NCBI RefSeq assembly: GCF_018403185.1 | Contig: NZ_BOSE01000015.1 | Coordinates: 1 to 64,000, forward strand | Length of the DNA stretch: 64,000 bases | Direction of reading: 5' to 3' | Source of the DNA: Paenibacillus montaniterrae | GTDB lineage: Bacteria > Bacillota > Bacilli > Paenibacillales > Paenibacillaceae | Shown: piece by piece, positions 1 through 7,407 of the stretch | Layout of the letters: every line of letters begins with the position of its first letter | Position numbering within the stretch: the first letter of the stretch is position 1 | Made by a program: the position numbers and the translations under genes | The notes under the pieces: model-generated | The model's input: the letters and a program-made list of their open reading frames with translations, nothing else | Told to the model about the DNA's origin: nothing | Databases searched by the model: none

Positions 1-146
1 AAAAGGTATCCTTCACAATTATTTAGGCGATTTTTATTTGTCAAGTATTTTTTTGAATGATAACTGTTCATCTATTAAAGTCTTGCTCTTACAATTGTTG
101 GGGCGAACTGCATAAGTCCTGTATATGTTATATACGGCATACACTC

Positions 147-524
147 AGCAATTGTTTCACATCCGCGTAGGATGGGACACGCACTCGAGTCGCACCAGCT
201 GGCTGGACGGCTAATGCTTTCAATTCACGCATCCGCGTAGAGTGCGACGCTTTTCACCCTATCAACTGCATTCCCCACTAGGAGCACTTTCAATCCACGC
301 ACTCGTATAGAGTGCGACAATGAGGTAATTCTGAATTCCTCACATTCCGTTGCCTCTTTCAATCCACGCACTCTACGTGAGTGCGACTTTAACGCAGTAA
401 TTCAAGGTACCGGCGCCGACATTCTCTTTCAATCCACGCACTCTACGTGAGTGCGACTATCTGCAACGTTGGACGCCAGCGAAGCGATGGCTCTTTCAAT
501 CCACGCACTCTACGTGAGTGCGAC
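147..524 (-). CRISPR. CRISPR array 1 (five 32-nt repeats plus degenerate ends)
   Basis: Repeats lie at 217-248, 287-318, 356-387, 426-457 and 493-524, with spacers of 35-38 nt. On the plus strand each begins CTTTCAATCCACGC and ends GAGTGCGAC, which is the reverse complement of a type I-C style repeat (GTCGCAC...GGATTGAAAG). The array is therefore read leftwards from the leader at 525. The three leader-proximal repeats are identical (loop TACG with CTC/GAG stem). The next has loop GTAT, and 217-248 pairs a GCATCC arm with a GAGTGC arm, so its stem is mismatched. Decayed repeats at about 147-178 and 179-195 mark the trailer end. Subtype is inferred from the repeat alone. Confidence 0.93.
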
Positions 525-803
525 AGCCCGCATATTTAGCCCTTGTACAGCAAGCATTTGCAAGCGCTTTAGTGCGGATCGGTTTAAATGTACCATATCT
601 CAGGGGTGATTTCACCCTAAAATTGCTGAAAAACCTTATTTTATGCGAGGTGCGGATCTCCCAGGGATTTTATGTGAGCTTCCGCTCCGCACCAGACCAC
701 AATGCGAAAAAGCTTTCAGTTTCCATTTGATTAGCGACCGAAAGTATTATCTGCTTATTTAATCCTTTATTGATGAGCTGGCTCTGTTGCAAAGACTAGT
801 GGA
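525..803 (-). promoter_or_regulatory. CRISPR leader copy 1
   Basis: This begins directly after the last repeat of array 1 and is repeated, with scattered substitutions, at 1029, 1614 and 2153. It carries an inverted repeat GGTGCGGATC (649-658) with GCTCCGCACC (684-693), here one base off perfect, and a third TGCGGATC copy nearer the array. A second, smaller stem lies around the CAGGGG...CACCCT segment. Its position on the GTCGC side of the repeats fits the leader side of a type I-C array. Any promoter inside it is not clear to me. Confidence 0.8.
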
Positions 804-1028
804 CTTTCAACCTTTGCACGCGCTTAGTATTCAGTTCGCGTACTGCCGGATTCGTCTTTGCCAGAGCGCTTTCCATCCGCGCAGGATGCGACTGCAGGGA
901 GCGGTAGGGGCATGGCTGCAATGGCTGCTTTCAATCCACGCATCCGTGTAGGATGCGACCGATAATCTGAAAAGGTTGCTAGGTCTTGAGAATGTTCTTT
1001 CAATCCACGCATCCGTGTAGGATGCGAC
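804..1028 (-). CRISPR. CRISPR array 2 (two intact, two degenerate repeats)
   Basis: Intact repeats at 928-959 and 997-1028 carry the GCATCC...GGATGC stem variant with loop GTGTA. A shortened repeat at 869-892 has lost about 8 nt, and a strongly diverged one at 804-835 forms the trailer end. The same kind of decayed terminal repeat is found at 1315-1346. The short length and decayed left side suggest an old array with little recent growth. Confidence 0.88.
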
Positions 1029-1314
1029 AGCCCACACATTTAGCCCTTGCGCAGTAAGCATTTGCAAGCGCTTTAGTGCGGATCGGTTTAAATGTACCAT
1101 ATTTCAGGGGGAATTTCACCCCGAAATTGCCGAAAAGCCTTATTTATGCGAGGTGCGGATCTCCCGGGGATTTTATGTGAGCTTCCGATCCGCACCAGTC
1201 CGAAATGTAAAAAGGCTTTCAGTCTCCATTGGTTAGCAACCAAAAAAAGCATTATCTGCTCATTTAATCTTTTATTGACGAACTGACTCTGTTGCAAAGA
1301 CAAGGACTGATGGA
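1029..1314 (-). promoter_or_regulatory. CRISPR leader copy 2
   Basis: This is a near-full copy of the leader at 525-803, similar over its whole length. The inverted repeat is perfect here: GGTGCGGATC at 1152-1161 and GATCCGCACC at 1187-1196. The smaller stem has become TTTCAGGGG with CACCCCGAAA, which keeps pairing relative to the TTTTAGGG/CCCTAAAA form in copy 3. Confidence 0.8.
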
Positions 1315-1613
1315 CTTTCAATCCAGGCATGCGCTTAGTATGCAGTTCACAAACTGCAAGTTTCGTCTTTACCATAGCACTTTCAATTCACGCACTCGTA
1401 TAGAGTGCGACTACATCTCGACGACAGCGGGCGCGATATACAACTCTCTTTCAATCCACGCACTCGCGTAGAGTGCGACCAAATATGAAACGCTTGGAAT
1501 CGGCACAAATTACTCTTTCAATCCACGCACTCGCGTAGAGTGCGACTGAAGTAATTGGCTAACATCAATGCAACATTCGATCTTTCAATCCACGCACTCG
1601 CGTAGAGTGCGAC
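1315..1613 (-). CRISPR. CRISPR array 3 (four repeats plus degenerate terminal repeat)
   Basis: Repeats at 1380-1411, 1448-1479, 1515-1546 and 1582-1613 have spacers of 35-36 nt. The three leader-proximal ones use CGCACTC-GCGTA-GAGTGCG. The one at 1380 has loop GTATA and an ATTCAC change. A decayed terminal repeat sits at 1315-1346. The array is read leftwards from the leader at 1614. Confidence 0.92.
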
Positions 1614-1873
1614 GCCCGCATATTTAGCCCTTGCACAGCAAGCATTTGCAAACGCTTTAGTGCGGATCGGTTTAAATGTACCATATTTTAGGGGAGTTTT
1701 CACCCTAAAATTTCCGAAAAGCCTTATTTTATGCGGGGTGCGGATCTCCCAGGTTTTTTATGTGAGCTTCCGATCCGCACCAGTCTGCAATACAAAAGGC
1801 TTTCAGTCCCATTTGATTAGCGACCGAAAGCCTACTTTCTCTCTCTTATTGACTAGTTGAATCTATATCATGG
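1614..1873 (-). promoter_or_regulatory. CRISPR leader copy 3
   Basis: Third copy of the leader. The inverted repeat arms are at 1737-1746 and 1772-1781. The smaller stem TTTTAGGG...CCCTAAAA is complete. The left half matches copies 1 and 2, but the last ~60 nt before array 4 differ. A repeat fragment ending GGATGCGAC at 1874-1882 marks the trailer of array 4. Confidence 0.78.
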
Positions 1874-2152
1874 GGATGCGACATCAGAGGTCGCGGCATG
1901 TTGCGCAGTAAGTTCTGCTTTCAATCCACGCATCCGCGTAGGATGCGACGTGTTAGGCTCGGCAGTATTTGTCTTTGTGGAGCTTTCAATCCACGCATCC
2001 GCGTAGGATGCGACACCGCCGCAGTTGCAACAAGGCAACGGGCGCTAGGAGCTTTCAATCCACGCATCCGCGTAGGATGCGACACCGCCGCAGTTGCAAC
2101 AAGGCAACGGGCGCTAGGAGCTTTCAATCCACGTATCAGCATAGGATGCGAC
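1874..2152 (-). CRISPR. CRISPR array 4 (four repeats, duplicated spacer)
   Basis: Repeats at 1918-1949, 1983-2014 and 2052-2083 are identical (GCATCC-GCGTA-GGATGC). The leader-proximal repeat 2121-2152 is altered (ACGTATCAGCATAGGATGC), so its stem no longer pairs well. Spacers 2015-2051 and 2084-2120 are identical 37-mers, showing a repeat-spacer unit duplication. A truncated repeat end is at 1874-1882. Long open frames through this region (for example 1898-2374) come from the regular repeat spacing and are not genes. Confidence 0.92.
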
Positions 2153-2320
2153 AGCCTACACATTTCTCTTACACAGCAAGCATTTGCAAGCGCTTTAGTG
2201 CGGATCGATTTAAATGTACCACATTTTAGGGGGAATTTCACCCTGAAATTGCCGAAAACCCTTATTTTATGCGAGGTGCGGATCTCCCGGGGATTTTATG
2301 TGAGCTTCCGATCCGCACCA
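2153..2320 (-). promoter_or_regulatory. CRISPR leader copy 4 (short)
   Basis: Only the array-proximal ~168 nt of the leader are present, ending just after the inverted repeat (2275-2284 with 2310-2319). The 3' end of modB lies 50 nt further right, so no cas operon is on the leader side. The part missing here relative to copies 1 and 2 is the array-distal ~110 nt. Confidence 0.75.
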
Positions 2321-2370
2321 AGCCAGTGCGCATTTTATTATGAATCTATTCAGCAATCAATTGCTGCTTG

Positions 2371-3030
2371 TTAGTTTTTCTGTCTCGTCAGAAGCAGCAG
2401 TATAAATGAAATCGCAATGATCGCCCCCGTCCAGGCCCATGCCATCGTTGTGTTGCCGGCATCAACTGCTACAAATATAGCGGTAGGTATGGTCTGTGTC
2501 TTGCCTGGAATATTTCCTGCTATCATTAATGTGGCGCCGAATTCGCCAAGGCTGCGGGCAAAGCCGAGAATATAGGCGGAAACTAATGAGCGATAGGTCA
2601 AAGGAAGCGTGATGTACCAGAAAACCTGCCGTTCGTTGGCTCCACTGGAACGTGCGGCTTCCTGCAAATCTAGATATACTGAGGAAAAAGCAACCTTCAT
2701 TGTTTGATAGACTAGCGGAAATGCCACCACGACCGCAGCGACAACGGCAGCCCACCAGGTGAATATGATCGGAGCGTCAAATAGCCATTCAATCCATTGC
2801 CCGAACCAGCTTTTTCGCCCCAATAGAACTAATAGTATAAAACCGATTACGGTTGGTGGAAGAACAAGCGGCAGCATAAGCAATGTTTCAAGAGCTGTTT
2901 TGCCTTTAAATGATTTTCGAGACATCCACCAGGCGACAGCCACGCCCAGCACCAGGACGATCAGACTCGATAGGATGGACACCTGCAAAGACAGCTTAAT
3001 CGGCAACCAAAACTCATCCCAATTGATCAT
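2371..3030 (-). CDS. modB: Molybdate ABC transporter permease ModB
   Basis: The 219-residue integral membrane protein would form the channel of a molybdate importer. It has about five hydrophobic segments and the permease-ATPase coupling (EAA) loop EAARSSGANERQVFWYITLP near residue 125-144. The stretch GEFGATLMIAGNIPGKTQT is typical of ModB/CysT-type permeases. It begins 7 nt after modA, with only a weak GGATTG site, so it is probably translationally coupled. No modC follows: the gene is succeeded by CRISPR leader 4. The ATPase must therefore be encoded elsewhere or shared with another importer, as in the B. subtilis yvgLM pair. Confidence 0.92.
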   Translation of the reverse strand: MINWDEFWLPIKLSLQVSILSSLIVLVLGVAVAWWMSRKSFKGKTALETLLMLPLVLPPTVIGFILLVLLGRKSWFGQWIEWLFDAPIIFTWWAAVVAAVVVAFPLVYQTMKVAFSSVYLDLQEAARSSGANERQVFWYITLPLTYRSLVSAYILGFARSLGEFGATLMIAGNIPGKTQTIPTAIFVAVDAGNTTMAWAWTGAIIAISFILLLLTRQKN

Positions 3031-3037
3031 AACCGCA

Positions 3038-3877
3038 TCAATCCAGTACGGAAAATCCGTGCTTTACAAAGACGTCCAGCGCTTCTTTGGTTTGCAAATA
3101 TTGATAAAGCTCCTCCGCTTCCCTACTGTGCTTCGTCGCCTTTACAATTCCGATCGGATATTCCACCGGGGTATAGGTTTGCGGATCGAATGTGAACGCG
3201 ATCCTTACTTTATCCGAGGTCAAGGCATCTGTTTTATAAACAAACCCTACATCTGCATTCCCTGTTTCTACATATTGAAGAATTTGTCTGACGTCCTTCC
3301 CCTGCACCATCTTGTCCTGCAAAGCATCCCAAAGCTTTGTGCTCGTCAACGCCTCCTTGGCATAGCCTCCAGCAGGCACGCTTTCAGGAATGCCAATTGC
3401 TATTTTCTTCACCTCAGGCTTGGACAAATCAGCAGTGCCTTCCATGGATAGTTGTCCATCTGCAGAAACGACGGCTACCACTTCATTGCCTAAAACAGCC
3501 TTTTGCTGACTTGCGTCAATTAGCTGTTCGTCAACGAGCGCCTGCATGTTCTTGGCTGCAGCAGAAAGGAATAGATCGGCTGGTGCTCCCTGCTCAATTT
3601 GCTGTTGCAATGCGCCAGATGCGCCAAAGTTAAAGTTTAATTTAATATGAGGAGTTATCGTTTCATAGGCCTGTTGAATTTCTTTAAGAGCATCGGTCAT
3701 ACTAGCTGCCGCAGATATGATCAATTCAACCGTCTCGCCGTCCTTCTGAGCTTGCTCATTCGTGCTGGATGCTTGCGAGCTGTTATTGCCGTCGCTCCCT
3801 GCTCCACAGCCTGCCAATGCCAGCATTAGCGCCGCTGCAACGACAACAATTGTACTAACCCTTATCTTTTTTAGCAT
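3038..3877 (-). CDS. modA: Molybdate-binding lipoprotein ModA
   Basis: This 279-residue extracytoplasmic binding protein delivers molybdate or tungstate to ModB. Residues 1-24 form a lipoprotein signal peptide with lipobox LALAGC, so it should be anchored by Cys24. The mature part contains the ModA signatures ISAAASMTDALKEI (the oxyanion-binding serines), NFGASGALQQQIEQGAPADL and FVYKTDALTS. Length is normal for the family. It is the first gene of a modAB operon with a divergent regulator gene upstream. The TAATCTCCCTCC context gives a strong GGAGGG site 7 nt before ATG. Confidence 0.94.
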   Translation of the reverse strand: MLKKIRVSTIVVVAAALMLALAGCGAGSDGNNSSQASSTNEQAQKDGETVELIISAAASMTDALKEIQQAYETITPHIKLNFNFGASGALQQQIEQGAPADLFLSAAAKNMQALVDEQLIDASQQKAVLGNEVVAVVSADGQLSMEGTADLSKPEVKKIAIGIPESVPAGGYAKEALTSTKLWDALQDKMVQGKDVRQILQYVETGNADVGFVYKTDALTSDKVRIAFTFDPQTYTPVEYPIGIVKATKHSREAEELYQYLQTKEALDVFVKHGFSVLD

Positions 3878-3921
3878 TAATCTCCCTCCAAAACCTATAT
3901 GTATTATAACTAGATATGATC

Positions 3922-3974
3922 ATTATAGGGTTTCGCCAAACACTTTGTAAACTAAATATATCTATTTATATCTA
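3922..3974 (-). promoter_or_regulatory. Putative modA promoter and upstream TATATCTA repeats
   Basis: Reading the minus strand, TTTACA (3946-3951) and TATAAT (3922-3927) are 18 nt apart, about 45 nt upstream of the modA start. Just upstream of the -35 is TATATCTATTTATATCTA (about 3957-3974), a direct repeat of TATATCTA. It is a reasonable candidate site for the divergent regulator at 4106, but the link is inferred. Confidence 0.55.
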
Positions 3975-4105
3975 AACACAATAAAACAATACCATTTCCA
4001 AATGAAAAACAAGAAAAAATGGAACAATGCAGCCGCTTCCCTCTATTGTGATATAATTAGCCTGAATACGATCTAACTTATATATCCAATCGGGAGGATT
4101 ATGAT

Positions 4106-5056
4106 ATGTCCAATGACATGTCTTATACAACAGAAGAAATTGCCAAGCTTTTGAAAATATCCAAGCTCACGGTTTATGATTTGATAAAAAAAGGGGAGCT
4201 GCCCTCTTATCGTGTCGGCAAGCAAATGCGAGTGGACGCCGCTGATCTGGAGGCCTACAAGCAACGGACAAGAATGAGTGCAGCAGCAGTTCAGCCTGTT
4301 GAAGCTCAAGCAGCTGCAAGTGTCCATGCCACCGTAACAAGCGGAACAACTCGCTCCCTTGTCATTACCGGGCATGACCTTGCCCTCGATATTATGGCTA
4401 AGCATATGGAACAGACGATCACCGGCATTCGGCCGCTGCGCTCATTTGTTGGCAGTCTTGACAGCTTAATTTCCATGTATAAAGGGGAAGCAGATATTGT
4501 GAGCACCCATCTGCTGGACGGAGATACCGGTGAATACAATCTGCCTTATATTCGCAAGCTGCTCGTTGGCTCCTCTTATCTGGTTGTCAATCTGCTATCG
4601 AGAAATGCAGGCTTGTATGTTAAACAAGGAAATCCTTTACAGCTAAAGCAATGGTCCGACTTAAGTCGTCCGGGACTAAAGCTGGTCAATCGGGAGCAGG
4701 GATCAGGTGCGAGAGTACTGCTGGACGAGCAGCTTCGTCTGCATGGAATAAAATCAGAGCAGCTTGTGGGCTATAACAATATTCAATCCAATCATCTTGG
4801 CGTTGCTACCAAAGTTGCTTCCGGTGAAGCGGATGTTGGCGTAGGCATCGAAAAAGCGGCGACTATTGTCGGACAGGTTGAATTTATTCCTTTAATTCAG
4901 GAGCGCTATGATCTTGTAATGCTCAATACACCGAGCAACAGGAGCTGGATTCCTGCCCTTCTGCAAATATTGCAATCTGACAGCTTCAAAAAAGAGCTGC
5001 AATCGATTCCAGGGTATGATCTATCACGTACTGGCGAAATCCTGCTGGAAACCTAG
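4106..5056 (+). CDS. Molybdate-responsive regulator: excisionase-type HTH + PBP-like domain
   Basis: This 316-residue protein probably senses molybdate or a molybdopterin-related ligand and controls modAB. Residues 4-52 are an excisionase/MerR-type winged HTH (YTTEEIAKLLKISKLTVYDLIKKG, then RVDAADLEAYK). After an Ala-rich linker, residues 80-310 are a periplasmic-binding-protein-like ligand domain without signal peptide, with LVNREQGSGARVLLDEQL and EADVGVGIEKAA. The architecture matches B. subtilis YvgK, which neighbours the ModA/ModB-like YvgL and YvgM. Here the gene is divergent from modA. Start chosen at 4106 behind GGGAGG (4092-4097), 8 nt spacing. Ligand identity is inferred from context. 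Confidence 0.82.
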   Translation: MSNDMSYTTEEIAKLLKISKLTVYDLIKKGELPSYRVGKQMRVDAADLEAYKQRTRMSAAAVQPVEAQAAASVHATVTSGTTRSLVITGHDLALDIMAKHMEQTITGIRPLRSFVGSLDSLISMYKGEADIVSTHLLDGDTGEYNLPYIRKLLVGSSYLVVNLLSRNAGLYVKQGNPLQLKQWSDLSRPGLKLVNREQGSGARVLLDEQLRLHGIKSEQLVGYNNIQSNHLGVATKVASGEADVGVGIEKAATIVGQVEFIPLIQERYDLVMLNTPSNRSWIPALLQILQSDSFKKELQSIPGYDLSRTGEILLET

Positions 5057-5094
5057 ACCTGCCTTGCTAATTAAGCCTTTTAGGCAACATTAAA

Positions 5095-5138
5095 AGCAGC
5101 CTGCGGATGAAGGGAGCTCCCTTTATCTGCAGGCTGCT
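5095..5138. terminator. Bidirectional terminator between convergent genes
   Basis: AGCAGCCTGC pairs with GCAGGCTGCT, and the inner AAGGGAGCTCCCTT extends the hairpin. It lies between the ends of the molybdate regulator (5056) and the YdeI-family gene (5162). T-runs are weak on both sides. Confidence 0.65.
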
Positions 5139-5161
5139 GCTGTTCTATCCGTTCCAGCGTG

Positions 5162-5731
5162 TTAATAATTAAGCAGACGACCGTTATCATGCCACTGGCC
5201 ATACATTTTATTTTCTTTCGTATTGGCGATAAACTTGTCTAGTCTGCTATTAAACAGCTGTGGATCTTGCTTAACACTTTGAATCGTGTCGATCCGCACT
5301 CTTTTATATAACTCGGGAAATGCCAAATAATGTTGATAAACCTGACTATCCTCCCTTAGCTTCTGCTCGATTACGGGGTCTATTTCAAATGAGTCCGGCT
5401 TCATATCAGGAAGCACCTTTCTCCCTGCATCCGTCATTAAGCCCAGCTTTTCAAGGCGGCGAACTCGTTCCTTGTTCAGCTCTGTCCATGAGCTTCTTTT
5501 GCTTCTTGGAGACAATCTTTGCGCCACTTGGTGTTCCGATATTTTCTTTTTAGTGCTGTCAATCCAGCCAAAGCATAAAGCCTCCTCGACCGCGTCCAAA
5601 TACAGCAGCGTATCTGGCTCTGACTTCATGCTGATGATAACCCAGCAGCATTTCTCAGTCTTGCTATGCTTCTGCAACCATTCCCTTAGCTCACTTCTCG
5701 TTTTTACAGCAAGCAAATTTTCAATTTCCAA
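5162..5731 (-). CDS. YdeI/OmpD-associated family protein
   Basis: About 189 residues, a cytosolic protein of the YdeI family, linked in enterobacteria to peptide or oxidative stress tolerance; no biochemical role is firmly known. The diagnostic block LDAVEEALCFGWIDSTKK is at about residues 45-62, followed by QRLSPRSKRSSWTELNK and the conserved RRLEKLGLMTDAGRK. I place the start at TTG 5731, eight nt after GGGAGAGG. An upstream GTG at 5740 would abut the ribosome site. Monocistronic, convergent with the molybdate regulator. Confidence 0.82.
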   Translation of the reverse strand: MEIENLLAVKTRSELREWLQKHSKTEKCCWVIISMKSEPDTLLYLDAVEEALCFGWIDSTKKKISEHQVAQRLSPRSKRSSWTELNKERVRRLEKLGLMTDAGRKVLPDMKPDSFEIDPVIEQKLREDSQVYQHYLAFPELYKRVRIDTIQSVKQDPQLFNSRLDKFIANTKENKMYGQWHDNGRLLNY

Positions 5732-5834
5732 CTTAAGCACCTCTCCCTTTCAAATCGATCTTTGCTTATTCCTTTATTATCTACATTATAAAGAAAAAAC
5801 TATGACATCAGTCTGTCATACTTGTTAATAAGGT

Positions 5835-5886
5835 TTGACATCAGGATTGTCCCAATGTTATATTGTGCATATACAACATACACAAT
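5835..5886 (+). promoter_or_regulatory. Promoter and putative YtrA-type operator of the ABC operon
   Basis: TTGACA (5835-5840) and TATATT (5859-5864) are 18 nt apart. Overlapping the -10 and the likely start point is a partly palindromic 25-nt block, 5862-5886, bounded by ATTGTG and CACAAT with AT-rich CATATACAACATA between. Its position is suited to repression by the GntR protein encoded at 7407. A similar core is seen at 63974-64000. Confidence 0.68.
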
Positions 5887-5906
5887 TTTAAGGAGGAGAG
5901 AACAGC

Positions 5907-6761
5907 ATGTTGGCTTTGGAAATTAAAAATTTGAATAAAAAGTACGAGCATTTTGAGCTAAAAGACGTCTCTTTTCAACTGGAGAAGGGTTATATTATGG
6001 GATTTATCGGAGCCAATGGAGCAGGAAAAACAACGACTATCAAATCCATACTGAATTTGATTCATGTAGATAGCGGCGAAATTCATATCTTGGGCAAGAA
6101 CATGGCTACTCACGAGCTCGAACTAAAGCAAGAAATTGGCTCTGCATTTGGCGACATCAACTTCTACACTCGCAGCAAAATCAAAAAGCTAACGAATGTG
6201 ATCAAAGCATTTTATCATAATTGGGATGATCAAACCTATGCGAAGTATGTGAAAAAATTCAATTTAATTGAAGATAAAAAAATAGCCGAATTATCAACTG
6301 GGATGAGAGTAAAATACAGTCTGGCGCTTGCTTTGTCTCATGGTGCAAAGCTGCTTATTCTCGATGAACCAACGAGCGGACTTGATCCGGTTGCCAGAGA
6401 CAATCTGCTGGATACGTTCCAAGAGCTGGTGAAGGACGGTGAAATCAGCATCCTGTTTTCAACTCATATTACATCTGACCTGGAAAAGTGTGCCGATTAT
6501 ATTACCTATATCCATAACGGACAAATCATCAATAGCTCTGAAAAGGAAGAGTTTATCGATACGTATCGTTTGTTGAATGGCAGTAACGATCAACTGGATC
6601 TAGTCAAGGACCAATTGATTTCCTACAAAACAAATTCTTTCGGCTTTACAGGCTTAATCCATACAAAGGACTTCGATCCGTCCTGGGGTGTGAAATCGAC
6701 AGTACCGAATCTTGAGGAGATTATGATCTACTTTTCGAAAAAGGAGGAGAAGTATGTATAA
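5907..6761 (+). CDS. ABC transporter ATP-binding protein
   Basis: This 284-residue ATPase powers the membrane partner encoded next. It has Walker A GANGAGKTTT (residues 35-44), a signature region LSTGMRVKYSLALALSHG, Walker B LLILDEPTSGLDP and the switch histidine in FSTHITSD. The signature reads LSTGM instead of LSGGQ, as is common in YtrB/YhcH-type exporters. The start follows AAGGAGGAGAG at 5890-5900. It overlaps the permease gene by 8 nt. With the YtrA-type regulator it resembles B. subtilis ytr/yhc operons, often induced by cell-wall-active peptides. The substrate is unknown. Confidence 0.9.
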   Translation: MLALEIKNLNKKYEHFELKDVSFQLEKGYIMGFIGANGAGKTTTIKSILNLIHVDSGEIHILGKNMATHELELKQEIGSAFGDINFYTRSKIKKLTNVIKAFYHNWDDQTYAKYVKKFNLIEDKKIAELSTGMRVKYSLALALSHGAKLLILDEPTSGLDPVARDNLLDTFQELVKDGEISILFSTHITSDLEKCADYITYIHNGQIINSSEKEEFIDTYRLLNGSNDQLDLVKDQLISYKTNSFGFTGLIHTKDFDPSWGVKSTVPNLEEIMIYFSKKEEKYV

Positions 6762-7407
6762 CTTATTAATAAAGGAACTGAAAATAGGCGTAAGTCCTTT
6801 CTTCTATATATTGCCCTTTTTAACAGGCGCTTTAATGTTGATCCCTGGCTGGCTTTATTTCCTCGTTATCCTATACTTTTGCTTCATTACAGTACCCAAT
6901 ATGTTAGGCGGATATAAAAGTCAGAACGATCTCATGTTTACTAGCGTACTGCCTGTAACGAAAGCAGACATCGTAAAATCAAAGGTTGCTTTTTTTGTTA
7001 TATTGGAGCTGCTGCACATTGTTATCGCTGCTATCTTTGGCTTCATAAGTATTCGCTTGTATCCGGATTTGACCTACTTATTCTATTCGCCAACCCTCGG
7101 TTTTTGGGGATTATGTTTTGTGATGCTGGCAATCTTTAATATCATTTTAATCCCGATGTATTTCAAAACGGCGTATAAATACGGGGCTGCGACAATTGCC
7201 TCTACCACAGCTGCTATTCTGTTTGCTGGGAGTGCGGAATTGCTTGGCATACAAAACTCGTACGTATATGATCTTTTCAAAGGAACGGGTGCTCATAACT
7301 TAATCGTTCAACTATCTTTACTAGTTGCAGGAGTCGCAATATTTGCAATATTGACGATAATCGCTTATCATATAGCCAAAAAACGTTTCTTGAAAGTGGA
7401 AGTGTAA
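6754..7407 (+). CDS. ABC-2 type transporter permease
   Basis: 217 residues with about six hydrophobic segments (approximately 12-28, 30-48, 83-103, 116-138, 147-165 and 185-207), forming the membrane half of the exporter. The motif PNMLGGYKSQNDLMFTSVLPVTKADIVKSK, whose core is SVLPVTKADIVKSK, is characteristic of short ABC-2 permeases found beside YtrA-type regulators. The start overlaps the ATPase end, and its stop overlaps the next gene's start (TAATG), so the three genes form one coupled operon. Confidence 0.85.
   Translation: MYNLLIKELKIGVSPFFYILPFLTGALMLIPGWLYFLVILYFCFITVPNMLGGYKSQNDLMFTSVLPVTKADIVKSKVAFFVILELLHIVIAAIFGFISIRLYPDLTYLFYSPTLGFWGLCFVMLAIFNIILIPMYFKTAYKYGAATIASTTAAILFAGSAELLGIQNSYVYDLFKGTGAHNLIVQLSLLVAGVAIFAILTIIAYHIAKKRFLKVEV

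Noticed and set aside
121..135. GTATATGTTATATAC palindrome near the left edge, like a GntR operator
   Set aside because: No promoter or gene can be attached to it inside the window; too short to claim.
1898..2374. Open frames of up to 158 codons through the CRISPR region on both strands
   Set aside because: They encode the same repeated peptide at each CRISPR repeat, lack ribosome sites and result only from repeat periodicity.
2759..3451. 230-codon plus-strand frame antisense to modB and modA
   Set aside because: Lies opposite two well-supported genes and shows no family features.
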